Shown here in pieces: positions 44,655 through 55,980 of a DNA stretch of 64,000 bases (its first letter is position 1; the number at the start of each line of letters is the position of its first letter). The DNA is taken from assembly GCF_964656455.1 (NCBI RefSeq), contig NC_135714.1, forward strand, positions 83,597,903 to 83,661,902. Reading direction: 5' to 3'. A program made the position numbers and the translations under genes. This DNA comes from Halichoerus grypus. Taxonomy: Eukaryota > Chordata > Mammalia > Carnivora > Phocidae. The notes beneath the pieces are model-generated. The model was not told where the DNA came from. It saw only the letters and a list, made by a program, of their open reading frames with translations, and made no database searches.

Positions 44655-44870
44655 GGCATTCATCAGGGTTTCTCTTTGTCAGTAACGCCACTTGGGGTCA
44701 GATATTTCTTCATTGTAAAGGGTTCTCCTGTGCGTTATAGGATGTTTAGCAGCATCCCTAACCTCTACACACTAGATGCCAGTAGGACTATCCACCAGCA
44801 TGACAGCTAAAAATGTCTCCAGACGTTGCCAAATGTCCCTAGTGGCAAAATATGCAGACATTTTATTCAA
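44655..44870 (-). repeat. MER5-like DNA transposon (hAT-Charlie type)
   Basis: CACTTGGGGTCAGATATTTC, GTGCGTTATAGGATGTTTAG, CAGCATCCCTAACCTCTACA, CTAGATGCCAGTAGGAC and AATGTCTCCAGACGTTGCCA are the ordered core of MER5A-type elements. Confidence 0.75.
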
Positions 44871-45619
44871 GAGTAATAAGGATAGAGAGAAAGAGGGAAT
44901 GTGGCAGTGTATCCATACATGTAGGATAGGAAAGAAAAATACTTGATTGTTCTCAGAATGCCTAAAACCCTTACTGTCTCTATTACTTTTCCCATAATCT
45001 AACATAAACAAATTTGTTACGCTCTAACAAGATGCTTAACATTTACTATGTGCCACTGACTATGCTAATAAGCTTTGCATGAGTTAACAATTGAAGGTTG
45101 TATATGTGTCTGCCATCTCGACTAGATTGGCATTCCACTGTGAACAGGGACCTTGTACCAGCTCCAACTGTGATGTATTTGTACTTCTGAGGGAGCTATT
45201 TTCTATGTTGGTCACATTGGTAGCATTGCATCCAAATAAAGCATTAAGGAACTGAAAATGGTTGGAGGTGTGGAAAGCATGGAAAATGAGTATACAAATC
45301 TAAAATGTGGTAGATTACAAATACTGATTTTTTTTCAAAAACTTCTTTAATAGAGCTATTTTGAGAAAAGTAAACCCACCATTAACATTTCTTTCATCAT
45401 CACTAAACCGATATATCAGAAGAAAGATATAAATAAATAGCCCCTTTAAAGTTAAATTTTTTCTATTATATTTATTTGAAGAGGATTCCAGTAGTGCTTA
45501 GAAATTGTTCACTCATTCATACTTCATGTGTGATTCACTGTGTCATTAATTGTTAAAGATGTTGGAGTTAAACTTTAAGTTTAAGCTTAAACTTTAAGTT
45601 CAGCATAGTGTTTTTCTCT
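44871..45619. other. Intron 1, no feature seen
   Basis: Mostly unassigned. A MIR/L2-like TTTACTATGTGCCACTGACT occurs near 45042. A short near-palindrome of AACTTTAAGT units lies at 45571-45600. Confidence 0.4.
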
Positions 45620-45990
45620 TTTTTCTTAAAAACATATATTTCTAATTACATAAATGAGTTAGAAGATTACAACATAGGAATGGATAACTTAAGGAGTAAT
45701 AATCTCCATGTCACTATATATGGATCCAAATATTATTTTTAACAGCTACATAATATATAAGGTATGAGTGTAGCCTAATTATAATTAAGCAATCTGCTAT
45801 CAAAGGACATTTAGATTGTTTCCAGTTTTTTGCGGCAGTGCATATCCTTGTACTAATATTTTTGCACATATGCTCATATAATTCTTTAGTACAAATTTCT
45901 GGAAGTGGAATTGCAGAGTCAAAAGATAATCTCAGTTGAATGTTTCCCATTATGTGTAGTACACATGTTTGTATACCTTACAGTACACTT
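45620..45990 (-). mobile_element. LINE fragment (antisense)
   Basis: GGACATTTAGATTGTTTCCA, GTTTTTTGCGGCAGTGCAT and CTGGAAGTGGAATTGCAGAG are the complement of an L1-type ORF2 3' region. Confidence 0.5.
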
Positions 45991-46013
45991 CCTCTAAGTA
46001 ATTCCTCTGTCTA

Positions 46014-47059
46014 ATTTTTCCAAAGAAGACATCCAAGTGGCCAACAGACACATGAAAAAGTGCTCAACATTGCTCGGCATCAGGGAAATCCAAATCAAAA
46101 CCTCAATGAGATACCACCTCACACCAGTCAGAATGGCTAAAAATAACAAGTCAGGAAACAACAGATGTTGGCAGAGATGCAGAGAAAGGGGAACCCTCCT
46201 ACACTGTTGGTGGGAATGCAAGCTGGTGCAGCCACTCTGGAAAACAGTATGGAGGTTCCTCAAAAAGTTGAAAATAGAGCTACCATATGATCCAGCAATT
46301 GCACTACTGGGTATTTACCCCAAAGATACAAATGTAGGGATCCGAAGGGTATGTGCACCCTGATGTTTATAGCAGCAATGTTCACAATAGCCAAACTGTG
46401 GAAAGAGCCAAGATGTCCATCGACAGATGAAGGATAAAGAAGATGTGGTATATATATATACAATGGAATATTATGCAGCCATCAAAAGGAATGAGATCTT
46501 GCCATTTGCAACGATGTGGATGGAACTGGAGGGTGTTATGCTGAGTGAAATAAGTCAATCAGAGAAAGACATGTATCATATGACCTCACTGATATGAGGA
46601 ATTCTTAATCTCAGGAAACAAACTGAAGGTTGCTGGAGTGGGGGGTGGGGTGGGAGGGATGGGGTGGCTGGGTGATAGACATTGGGGAGGGTATGTGCTA
46701 TGGTGAGCGCTGGTGAATTGTGCAAGACTGTTGAATCACAGATCTGTACCTCTGAAACAAATAATGCAGTATATGTTAAGAAAAAAAAAAGAAGATAGTA
46801 GGAGGGGAAGAATGAAGGGGGGGAAATCGGAGGGGGAGACAAACCATGAGAGACGATGGACTCTGAAAAACAAACTGAGGGTTCTAGAGGGGAGGGGGGG
46901 TGGGAGGATGGGTTAACCTGGTGATGGGTATTAAAGAGGGCACGTTCTGCATGGAGTACTGGGTGTTATGCACAGACAATGAATCATGGAACACTACATC
47001 AAAAACTGATGATGTAATGTATGGTGATTAATATAACAATAAAAAAAGTCAATAAAAAA
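46014..47059 (+). mobile_element. 5'-truncated young L1 (ORF2 C terminus + two-part 3' UTR), copy 2
   Basis: Nearly the same element as at 6453 but truncated further in. The frame 46037-46363 reads [20 protein letters not shown] and [18 protein letters not shown], keeping the Cys/His knuckle. A one-base change at about 46345 breaks the frame. The same one-base loss seen in copy 1 (GATGAAGGATAA) is present at 46426. Both 3' UTR modules follow, joined by an A-run (about 46782). Target flanks AATTCCTCTGTCTA occur at 46000-46013 and 47060-47073. Confidence 0.92.
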
Positions 47060-47073
47060 AATTCCTCTGTCTA

Positions 47074-47278
47074 GGGGTGCCTGGGTGGCTCAGGTGGTTA
47101 AGCATCTGCCTTCGGCTCAGGTCATGATCCCAGGGTCCTGGGATCGAGCCCCACATTGGGCTCCTGGCTCAGCGGGGAGCCTGCTTCTCCTTCTCCCTCT
47201 GCCTCTCTCCCTGCTCATGCTCTCTCTCTCTGTATCTCTGTGTCTCAAATGAATAAATAAAGTCTTTAAAAAAAAAAA
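47074..47278 (+). repeat. Can-SINE at the same target site as the L1
   Basis: GGGGTGCCTGGGTGGCTCAG head and AATAAATAAAGTCTTT plus poly-A tail. It is bounded by AATTCCTCTGTCTA at 47060-47073 and again at 47279-47292, the same 14-mer that starts the L1 on its left. Confidence 0.95.
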
Positions 47279-47293
47279 ATTCCTCTGTCTAGA

Positions 47294-49029
47294 TAAATAG
47301 CCTTTATCTATATCAATTTATCATTCAACACAGAAATGGTGAAAAGTCACTGTCTTTCCTATAATTTCATCCTCACTGCTATCCAGGATGAGGTATTAAA
47401 ATTACACCTAAGTGGTTTCTGTTATAGCTGATTATAATCTTGAAAATAGAGACACTTTATCTCTCTGATTCCCAACTGTGTCCTCTGAATGGCACCTAAA
47501 ATTCTGTTTTTCTAACTGCAGATTGTCACCCATTAGGGGGTTTGAAAAGTTTGTTGTTTTTCTTTTTAGTGAAATCTAATAGAACAAAAAGAGTATGTTT
47601 CCTTACAGTGGGCCCTGCTCAAAAAATGTGAGTATATCTGATCCTAGAAAATTCCTCCACTTATAAGGAGGGAAGTGGGCTTGGTCTTGCTGCCTTCACT
47701 AAGAACTCTTTGTGCTGGCCTTTGAGGTCAGTGGTGCGATTGTCACAGATGTGCAGAAAAGAATCCATTAGGCATTTCATATAGAACTCGTCACGTATTT
47801 AGAACTTAGCCAGTTATAACATTATGCCTCTCATGTGAGAAACACAAACAATTCGCTGGGGAAGCTATTTTTATTGTTAGCTAGCTACATTTTCTATTTC
47901 TCTTTCCACGGTGTGAACATTTTCCTGAAAACCTCACCATTGGAGGAGAGAGATGCAGAGCTTACGCCCATCTTCTCACTAGTCAACGCAGTATCTTCCT
48001 CTCTGTTTCAAGGTCCTTCCTCAAAAGCACAGAACTGTGTGAAGGGAAAGTGAGAGGAAGGGCTCAGGGAGCAGGGGGGCGGGAGGGGCTTTCCCTGGTC
48101 TTTCCTAATCCTTCAGTTCCAAAGGCTTAGTTGGTATTTCAGAATTTTGAAATAAAACTTGCTTTTACAATTAATGCAAATATTACTCAGTGATTCATCC
48201 TTTCCAAAGAATTCTTGGTTTCTTTTGACATTTTATTTTTAAATTATGAATTAACATTGACATCACTCTGAGGGTTCCTGTTACCTCAGCTCTTTATGGT
48301 GAATTTAACTGCCTTACAAAGCCTGTAAAAGTTCAGATTTTAATCACCACCCTGGTATCTCTTGGGCTGCTGTTGGGCTTTTAAAACAGTGATCTTTTGG
48401 CACACATTTGGGCAAAAAGCATGGAGAGGGTGTTGGCAGGAGGACTGTGTTTAATTGGGTAGTTTGTCCAGTGCCTACAGTTTAGAGATCTTCATTAAAA
48501 TTTTAACTACAGTAAAGATCATGATAAGAACCCTGTGGCAGTTCTAATAGAGTAATTTTAGTTGAGTTTTTAAAATCAAAGTGAGGGCCACTTTATATTC
48601 AAAGGTCAGGAAGCCATCCACAGCTGCACGTACAGGTACACATATATATTCAAAGTAACAGGTGCTCAGTGGATTCTGTCCATTTAATAAGTCAACAGTC
48701 TCGCCTCTGCTTTTGAAGACCATAGGCTAAGATTGTTTGAGAGGATTCAGGGGGTCAGCCCACGTTAATGGAAAGCCTAAAGGCAAAAAAGAAAAAAAAA
48801 TGGTCTTAATATCTTTCTTGGAAGTTTGGACTCCTGGGTGTTCTAAGAATAAGGATTTTCCACATGGACTATTACAACTGGCATTAGCACTGCATTTCAA
48901 TGTAACACTTACTATTTTACTAGTGTTCTTCAAATAACTGAAAATTATGATGATGACTCTTTAATATAGATATATACCTAAGTACATATAAAAATCCAAG
49001 TTTACAAAAAGAGCTGTGATTTGTTCTTT
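47294..49029. other. Intron 1, no feature seen
   Basis: 1.7 kb of sequence without a repeat I can assign. Frames are under 75 codons. Confidence 0.4.
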
Positions 49030-49205
49030 GAATAAGCATTTATTAGTCAACTAACCTCCTGCAAGCTCAGCAAAGTTCTACTGTTGTCAGAGGTCGATCC
49101 CATCAAAACCTCTCATTTTACAGATGAGGAAACAAGGCCACAGTGAGTTTCGTTGTATATCCAGAGTCACACACCCAAGTAGTGGAAGAACTCTGGAATT
49201 TTGAA
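49030..49205 (-). repeat. MIR
   Basis: CTCATTTTACAGATGAGGAA, ACAAGGCCACAGTGAG and CAGAGTCACACACCCAAGTA are the complement MIR core. Confidence 0.75.
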
Positions 49206-50368
49206 TGACTTAATTCCTTTTTACTGTATCAGGGCAATTTTCCCTTTTTTTTTTTTTTAAGCTACTTACCTTAATTGATTACAGTTATTTGTCAATCTTC
49301 AGCAGTTTTATGTTTTAGACAAATATTTCTTTCAAATCCTCATGAAGTTCTTATTTATAGGACACACCTTTTTCCCTTCTGCTGAAGTTGGACACTGCTC
49401 TGTATCCCACTAGCAGTCCTCATGAGGCTTGCTCACTCCTTGTCAGGCACAGAGGGCTCTGGCAGGAGAGGACGTCATTGAAAACCAGGGTCCTCTTTGA
49501 AGGATCTTGTCCTTACTGGAGATGTATTCATCCAATAGAGAGACCCAGCAATACCCTAGGTCAAAGACCAAAGAGATTTCTTTCTCCCTCACATCACTAC
49601 CAGTATTAGCTGCCACTCATCGTCATCTCTGTGGTAGAAGCTTGGTCTTCTTCATGTCTAGGTTTTATCCAGAAGGAAAGAGAAAAAAACTAAACAAAAC
49701 AGAAACATGGAGGACGCACGTCAAGGGCCTTAAGCCCAGACCTACAAGTGGCACACAGATAGTTTTGACATTCCACTGGTGAGCATTTCATCAAGTGGCC
49801 ATCCCTCATTCTAAGGAAGTGTGGGGTATAGTCTAGCTGAGCAGTCACATTTCCAGCTACAACTATTACCGTGCAAAAGGAGAGTACAGATTTTGGCATA
49901 CAGTTAACATCCTCAGCCCGAGTCCCAGGTGCTTTATAGACTTCATGGAAAAAAAAAACAAAAAACAAAAAGCTTGTCTCAGGAATGTTGTATACCTGAA
50001 ATTAATGTAAAATCATGTGTCAACTATATTTTAGTAAAAAATGAAAGAAAAATTTATTTCAGGAATTAATTGCTTTCAGCCTTTTTTTGTCCTTTAATCT
50101 TTCACATAAATAGATCTAAAATTTGATCTAGGTAAGTTTAAATAAAATCAGCCTGTATGTAAAGTAATGATAAGGATATTTCTTAAGTAAGTAAATCCAA
50201 AATGATATGTGATTTTTAGATACTGTTTTTATCTGGCCATGTGGTTTCTCACTTTTCTCAGGGCCTCTGGGTAATAGAAGATTGCTAAGGCCTGCAGTAC
50301 ATTAATATCTGGCTGGGGTTGATTAAATCTTGAGACTGTAGCCTTGATAATAAGCACTCTTACAGTCT
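49206..50368. other. Intron 1; L1 3'-end scrap at 49975-50050
   Basis: At 49985-50040 GTTGTATACCTGAAATTAAT and GTCAACTATATTTTAGTAAA resemble an L1 3' terminus. Otherwise unassigned; the 73- to 92-codon frames at 49388-49968 have no recognisable domain. Confidence 0.4.
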
Positions 50369-50381
50369 TTCTCTACCACTT

Positions 50382-50600
50382 TGTTTTTTTTAAAGATTTA
50401 TTTATTTATTTTAGAGAGAGAGCCTGTGAGCGTGCATGCGAATGAGGGGAGGGGCAGAGGTAGAGGGAGAGAGAGAATCTTAAGCAGATTCCGCTGTGAG
50501 CGTGGAGCCTAACGCAGGGCTCGATCTCAGGACCCCCAGACCATGACCTGAGCCAAAATCAGGAGTCCGACACTTAACCGACTGAGCCACCCAAGCGTCC
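50382..50600 (-). repeat. Can-SINE
   Basis: TTTTTTTAAAGATTTATTTA start, GAGCCACCCAAGCGTCC end. TTCTCTACCACTT flanks at 50369-50381 and 50601-50613. Confidence 0.94.
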
Positions 50601-51208
50601 TTCTCTACCACTTGGACGAGGGTAGGAAATGACTTACTGCAGTGGAACGCACTGGAGGGCAGAGCATGGCACACCGTAGTTGTCCCCCCAGTGCTGCACA
50701 AATCACTGACCAGGCCCCTCTGACAGCAGGAGGACCCTCTCTGAGCTTTTCAACTCTAGACGTGGGTAGAAAGCTTGGACACGGTTCTAGCACCATCACA
50801 GAATTCATGAAAGGTTGGAAAGTAATCTACACACAGAGCTAAGACTAAATCCTTGAAGTCTAGATGGTGACAAATAGAAATGACCTCTGAGAATTTCAGT
50901 ATGTATGATTTTTATACAGAGGATGAAGATTGGTTGCACCAGACTCCAGGACACTGTTGTGAGCTTGCCATGGTTTTGGATTGTACATACGTGGTAATTC
51001 TTTGATTGTGCAATTTTCCTGCTGGTAGATTTCGATTTCAAAAAGGAACTTCTCTTCTAAGGTTGATGTCCCCCCTCCTAAGATCTTTTAAAAAGGATTA
51101 TGTTTGGTCTTACTGGAATAATATAGTTTACTCCTGCATGATGGAATTCTTAAGTGTCATTCCATTCTTATACTCTGGTTTTGTTTTGTTTTGATACACA
51201 GCTCCAGA

Positions 51209-51247
51209 ATGGCAGAAGACGATACATATTTGGGAGGGCATGAACAA
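51209..51247 (+). CDS. NFKB1: NFKB1 coding exon 2 (start codon; residues 1-13)
   Basis: The exon begins at 51202 after the AG at 51200-51201 and includes seven leader bases, CTCCAGA. The ATG at 51209 has A at -3 and G at +4, a strong context. The codons read MAEDDTYLGGHEQ and end in phase 0 at the donor GTAAGT (51248). Against the human N terminus as I recall it (MAEDDPYLGRPEQ), the acidic start is kept and residues 6, 10 and 11 differ. This segment precedes the Rel homology domain and is expected to be flexible. Confidence 0.95.
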
Positions 51248-51501
51248 GTAAGTATTATAATCTCACTGATAATTTTTTTGTAAATATTTTCATATTTTTA
51301 AATATACAGAGGCAGCAGTAGTAGTTATCAGGAAAACTCTAAAATTGGTAAAAATTTATTTTAAATTGTTTTTGCAGTTTCCCTGTCCCTCCATGTGAGG
51401 TCAGAGAGGACATGTCATATAAAATGAGTAACTTAAACCCTCCTAGCACACGTACTATTGCATAAAAATTAGATATGCTACAGGTCAAAGGATAACTACC
51501 A

Positions 51502-52160
51502 TATTAGTTTCCCAGGGCTACTTTAACAAATGATCACAAACCAGATGGCTTAAAAAAAAAAAACAGAAATATATGGGGTGCCTGGGTGGCTTGGTCAGTT
51601 AAGCGTCCAACTCTTGGTTTTGGCTCGGGTCATGATCTCGGGGCTGTAGGATCAAGACCACATCAGGCTCTGTGCTGGGTGTGGAGCCTGTTTGGGATGC
51701 TCTCTCCCTCTCCCTCTGCACCCTCCCCCTCTCCCTCTCTAAAAACAAAACAAAAACAAATATATTCTCTCACAGCTCTGGAGGCTAGAAATATCAAAAT
51801 CCAGAATCCAGATGATGACAGGGTTGGTGACTTCTGGGAGTTCTGAAGGAGACTCTCTGCTCCCGGCCTCTCTCTCCTAGCCTGCCAGTGGTTGCCAGCA
51901 ATCCTCAGTGCTCCTTGGCTTGTAGCTGCATCGCTCCTGCAGACCCGCCTTTTTCCCTGGGTGTCTCTCCCGTGTCCCTGTGTCCAAATCTCCCTCTCGT
52001 TTCTCTTACGAAGTCCCCAGTCATGGGATTCAGCGTCCACCCTTCAGTATGACATCTTCTTGACTTGATTACATCTGTGAAGATCTTATTTCTAAGTAAA
52101 GTTACGTACACAGGCACTGGGGGTTAGGACTTGAATGTGTCTTTTTGGGGGGAAACACAA
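51502..52160 (-). repeat. MLT1-like LTR, broken by a Can-SINE
   Basis: TATTAGTTTCCCAGGGCTAC, CAAATGATCACAAACCAGAT, AGCTCTGGAGGCTAGAAATA, CTTGACTTGATTACATCTGT and TGGGGGTTAGGACTTGAATG are complement MLT1 landmarks. Confidence 0.8.
51575..51757 (+). repeat. Can-SINE inside the MLT1-like LTR
   Basis: GGGGTGCCTGGGTGGCTTGG head; the tail AAAAACAAAACAAAAACAAA lacks the usual AATAAAATCTT. ACAGAAATATAT before and ACAAATATATT after mark an imperfect duplication. Confidence 0.88.
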
Positions 52161-52179
52161 AATATTTATTTAAAGCTCA

Positions 52180-52420
52180 TCTAGTGAGGAGGCAAATTAG
52201 TGTAGTGAAAAGAACTCTGGCCTTAGAATTCAAATATATTTTGTAGGTGCCGGCTGCTTCTGATCAGCTCTTAAAACTTGAGGAATCACTTGGCCCCCCA
52301 CCATCCCACTTTTCTGATTTGCAAAATAGGAATGCTAGCCCCACACTCACAAGGGCGTTGAAAAGACTGAATGGGCAATGAATGTGTGTGGGGAACCTAT
52401 AACTGTTCATTATAATTTTA
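52180..52420 (+). repeat. MIR
   Basis: GTGTAGTGAAAAGAACTCTG, GCCTTAGAATTCAAATATAT, TTCTGATTTGCAAAATAGGA and GGCGTTGAAAAGACTGAATG are MIR landmarks in order. Confidence 0.7.
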
Positions 52421-52539
52421 TTTTCGGTTATGAAGGGATACCAATTTTTTTTTCGCCCAACTTTTTACTTTGAAAAATTTCAGGCCTATAGAAATATTGA
52501 ATAGTCCAACAGATCTTTGTTGATTACTAATATTTTGCA

Positions 52540-52655
52540 TCCTCCCCATCCCTCCCTCTCTCTCTCCCTCTGTCCTTTTCCCTCCCTCCCTCTGTGTGTG
52601 CATGTATATATACATGCGCATACATACATATGTGTTTTATATATTTTATATTAGA
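52540..52655. repeat. Low-complexity CT-rich and TATA/TACATA tract
   Basis: CCCTCTCTCTCTCCCTCTG runs into TGTGTGTGCATGTATATATAC and CATACATACATATG. Confidence 0.8.
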
Positions 52656-52734
52656 TTTATATTAAATGAACCTAGGGTAATTACAATAGCAATATTAAAT
52701 TTTTAATGTAATGATTTTTAAGGAGTATTTAAAA

Positions 52735-53040
52735 TATTGAGATTTATTCATTCATCAGCTACTTATTGAGGCATTACTATGTACCAGAACATTGGCTAGG
52801 AAGGACTACAAAGTGATAGAGCTGCCATTCTAATAGGAGGGACAGAAACATAGTTTCTATATAGTGATAAATGCTGCTGTAGTTTGCACAGAATGAGCTA
52901 GAAATGTCAAAAGGGATCACTCTACTACCTGGAAGGAAGAGCAGACTTATGAACGGCTTTCCAGAGAAAGTCTATGTAAGCTGTGATTTGGAAAATGTAG
53001 TTTGCTAGACTAGACAAGGAGAGGGAACACTAGGTACCAG
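52735..53040 (-). repeat. L2 fragment
   Basis: TTCATTCATCAGCTACTTAT, GGCATTACTATGTACCAGAA and TAATAGGAGGGACAGAAACA are the complement of an L2 3' end, followed by a decayed AGAAAGTCTATGTAAGCTG part. Confidence 0.6.
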
Positions 53041-54240
53041 GACACCCTGGCCCAAGATTCATAATCATTTCACATTAAAACTTTAGCAGCAACTACCTAA
53101 AAAATGGATTTTCCAAATTTACGCATGCAGACAGGAAAATAAAACCAAAAGTGAAATACTTTTGAAGGGATCTGGTATCACTTCTTCAAATAAAATAGAC
53201 TTGTGTAGCATTCACTACTCTTGACAATGTTCTGATTTATTTAGAAAGAATGAGTATGCATTGCTTTTCACATTGAGATGCTCCTTTTGAATTTTATTGT
53301 ACAAATGGTGATATAGGATCAATCTAAGAACATTTTCTTTGATTACAGCAGAAAAGATATTTGGCCACTCATATTATCAAAACCCGTGTTTTACCTTTCA
53401 TTTTTAATATGCTATCTCTAACATTTGAAGGCAGACTGTAACCAGCATTAGGGTTGTTCTGCTTGGTTTTAGACCATGCTTTCCTGTCTATACACAGGAA
53501 ATCTTATCAACAAGAGATGGTCCTTTAATGCCACACAAAAGTAAAACCTGCTGAAAACATTCATTTCGAGAGTTTTTCTTATGTGGGCACTTTTGTGATC
53601 ATTAGCAACAGGGGTGGGGTACAATCTGATATTTCCATTTTTGAGGCGAGAGGTCCTTGAAGTAGGAGGTTTTTTTTTTTTTCCCCCTTGTCTCAAGCTT
53701 AACGGTATATATTTCCTGAAGTGTACATGTCCTCAGTGAAATATCCCCAGTGTTTTAACGTATTCCGGAATTTGCTGTCCAACTGTGACCTGATACACAA
53801 TGCAAGGTGCAGTGCACAATGCGGCTTCTGTCTTCCTTGTCTGAAGTGGCGTGTGTGCACCGCTTCCACGACCAGCGCTCTGCCCTCTCCTCGGTTATTT
53901 TAGCCACCCGCAGGACCATAGGGAAGACATTTTCTTGCTAGGTCATCTCCTCTCTGAGACCAGCAAATACTCTGTAAGGGGGGGGGCCCATTTTTTAAAA
54001 TAGCATGTTTTTTGATTCCTATGTTTCCTTTCCAGCGAACAATGGATAGCATACGTGAACTTTACTCTTAAGCATTGAAGTGGAGCAGATTTACTGTTCC
54101 TCAATTGAAAATTTGCATACCTCACAACTGGATCTGAAATGTTCTTTATTTAAACACTATGCTTCTTACTCTTGATTTAACTAGGCATACTAGGCTCGTA
54201 GGTTCCAGGAACCTCCAATAATATACTAATAAAAGAAAAA
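53041..54240. other. Intron 2, no feature seen
   Basis: Unassigned 1.2 kb with a T-run and C-run at 53669-53686. Frames are short. Confidence 0.4.
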
Positions 54241-54248
54241 AAAAGGAG

Positions 54249-54487
54249 GGGCGCCTGGGTGGCTCAGTCAGTTAAGCATCTGCCTTCGGCTCAAACGTCT
54301 GCCTTCAGCTCAGGTCATGATCCCAGGGGCCTGGGATCGAGCTCCACATCGCATCGGGCTCCCTGCTCAGCGAGGAATCTGCTTCTCCCTCTCCCTCTGC
54401 CCCTCCCCCCGCTCGTTTGCTCTCTCTCTCTCTCTATCTCGCTGTCTCGCTCGCTCACTCTCAATTAGATAAAGATTTTTTTTTTAA
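54249..54487 (+). repeat. Can-SINE with internal duplications
   Basis: GGGGCGCCTGGGTGGCTCAG head. The CTGCCTTCGGCTCA part is present twice (about 54280-54293 and 54299-54313), and CATCG is doubled later. The tail lacks AATAAAATCTT, ending in TTAGATAAAGATTTT. Confidence 0.9.
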
Positions 54488-54743
54488 AGGAATAAATTGT
54501 AATGCTGCTTTTTCTTTTTGTTTAATACCAGCTTACTAACTAGCATATCATAAAAAATGAAATATGGTTGGTTTTTGTGCGGTCCACAGATGTTTAGGTT
54601 GAAACAAATGCTAAGCTCAGAAATATAAATTTTAAGTCCTGAATGAACTAAATGGAAAGGAAATTTTCTCTTGGGGTAAGTACTTATTAGTAACTTATCA
54701 AGATATAATATATAATTCAATCAACACATATTGCTTGCCCACT

Positions 54744-55352
54744 GTGTTAGTTCTCTGTTGCTACTGTAACAAATTACCACACATTTAGTGACTTAAAACA
54801 ACACAAATTTATTCTCTTACAGTCTGAAGGTCAGAAGTCTAAAATCCAGGTGTTCACAGGGCTAAATTCCTTCTGAAGGATTTCTTTTCCTTGCTTCTTT
54901 GAGCTTCTAGAAGTGGCCCGCATTCCTTGGCTTGTGACCCCTTCATCACGTCAGCTTTTTGTTTCCATTGTCATATCTCCTACCATTCACTTTGATCTCC
55001 TCCATCCCTCTTACTGAGCCCACTTGAATAATTCAGGATTATCTATGTCTATATGAGAGAGAGAGAGAGAGAGCGCGCATGAGCAGGGGGAGGGGCAGAG
55101 GGATAGGGACAAGCAGACTCCCCGCTGAGTAGGGAGCCTGATGCAGGGCTCAGTCCCAGGACCCCAAGATCATGACCTGAACAGAAGTCAGACACTCAAC
55201 AGACTGAGCCACCCAGGCACCCTTCTGTGTCCGTATTCTTAATTTAATAACACCTGCAAACTCCTTCTTGCTATGTGAGATAGCATTCACAGGTTCTGGG
55301 GATTAGGATGTAGTTGTTTTTGGGGGGGCATCATTATCCAGCCTATCACACC
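54744..55352 (-). repeat. MLT1-like LTR, broken by a Can-SINE
   Basis: TGTTAGTTCTCTGTTGCTAC, AATTACCACACATTTAGTGA, TCTGAAGGTCAGAAGTCTAA, TGGGGATTAGGATGTAGTTG and CATTATCCAGCCTATCACA are complement MLT1/MaLR landmarks end to end. Confidence 0.8.
55047..55222 (-). repeat. Can-SINE inside the MLT1-like LTR, no poly-T
   Basis: GAGAGAGAGAGAGAGCGCGC through GCAGACTCCCCGCTGAGTAG to GAGCCACCCAGGCACCC. The usual TTTAAGATTTTATTTATT tail is missing and I see no clear target duplication, so it is either truncated at its 3' end or its tail was lost. Confidence 0.85.
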
Positions 55353-55604
55353 CGTTAAATTCCAGGTATTTTGCATTGTGCTAAGTAAGTAGAGGTGAAA
55401 AAAAAAAAAGTGAGGGAGCTCTGTGCTCAGTTATATCTGTTGCTTAGACTGTAAGTTACATTTTTAGTTTTTCTGTAAATTGCTCTGGGGCTATTGCCTA
55501 ATTCTTACAGGTCTTGAAGTTGTATGGCTAGAGTAGGAGTTTCTTTACCATCGTCAGAGAAATATTTCTAGGATTTCTAGGACTATATTCTTATGCTCAT
55601 ATTT

Positions 55605-55750
55605 TTGAGAGCACAGCTTTAAATCATTCATTAAAAAATATTATTAAGTATCCACTCTGCGATAAATATACACTGGGCCCTAAAGATGTACTAATAAGCA
55701 AGCTACACCAGGGGCTGGCCTCTGTGGACTTTATAGTTAGGTCATTCTTC
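55605..55750 (-). repeat. L2 3' end
   Basis: ATTCATTAAAAAATATTATT, AAGTATCCACTCTGCGATAA and GTACTAATAAGCAAGC follow the complement of the L2 terminus, diverged. Confidence 0.5.
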
Positions 55751-55980
55751 TCAGATCCCTTTGTCACATAAACATGGCCCAAACATGTAAAGTTCTGTAC
55801 ACATGAGAATTTCGCTAGGTCTCATGAACATGTTTTTAAAATCCTGACTTGAAATATTTTCAGATTTTTCTTTGCGCTTTGGTTTTTGTTCCAATAATTG
55901 TTTTAGGTGTTTCAACTTCAAATATTTAATACAATGTTGGAAAAGTAAAGTTTGAATTATTTAAATTTTCTTTTTTACAG

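Larger units (their letters stand above)
27787..51201 (+). other. NFKB1: NFKB1 intron 1 (23.4 kb)
   Basis: Donor GTAAGC at 27787; acceptor TTTGATACACAG ending at 51201, after a T-rich tract. The intron separates the non-coding first exon from the start codon. It contains a compound microsatellite near its 5' end, a mostly unique stretch, an antisense LINE fragment, a young L1 with an adjoining SINE, and scattered MIR, L2, MER5 and Can-SINE copies. No second leader exon could be recognised by eye, though one could be hidden. Confidence 0.85.
51248..55980 (+). other. NFKB1: NFKB1 intron 2
   Basis: Donor GTAAGT and acceptor TTTTCTTTTTTACAG, phase 0. The intron carries two MLT1-like LTRs in antisense orientation, each broken by a Can-SINE, plus a MIR, L2 tails and another Can-SINE. 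Confidence 0.93.

Noticed and set aside
46000..47292. Three equal 14-mers as a CRISPR-like or direct-repeat array
   Set aside because: The spacers are an L1 and a SINE with poly-A ends; the 14-mers are target-site duplications.
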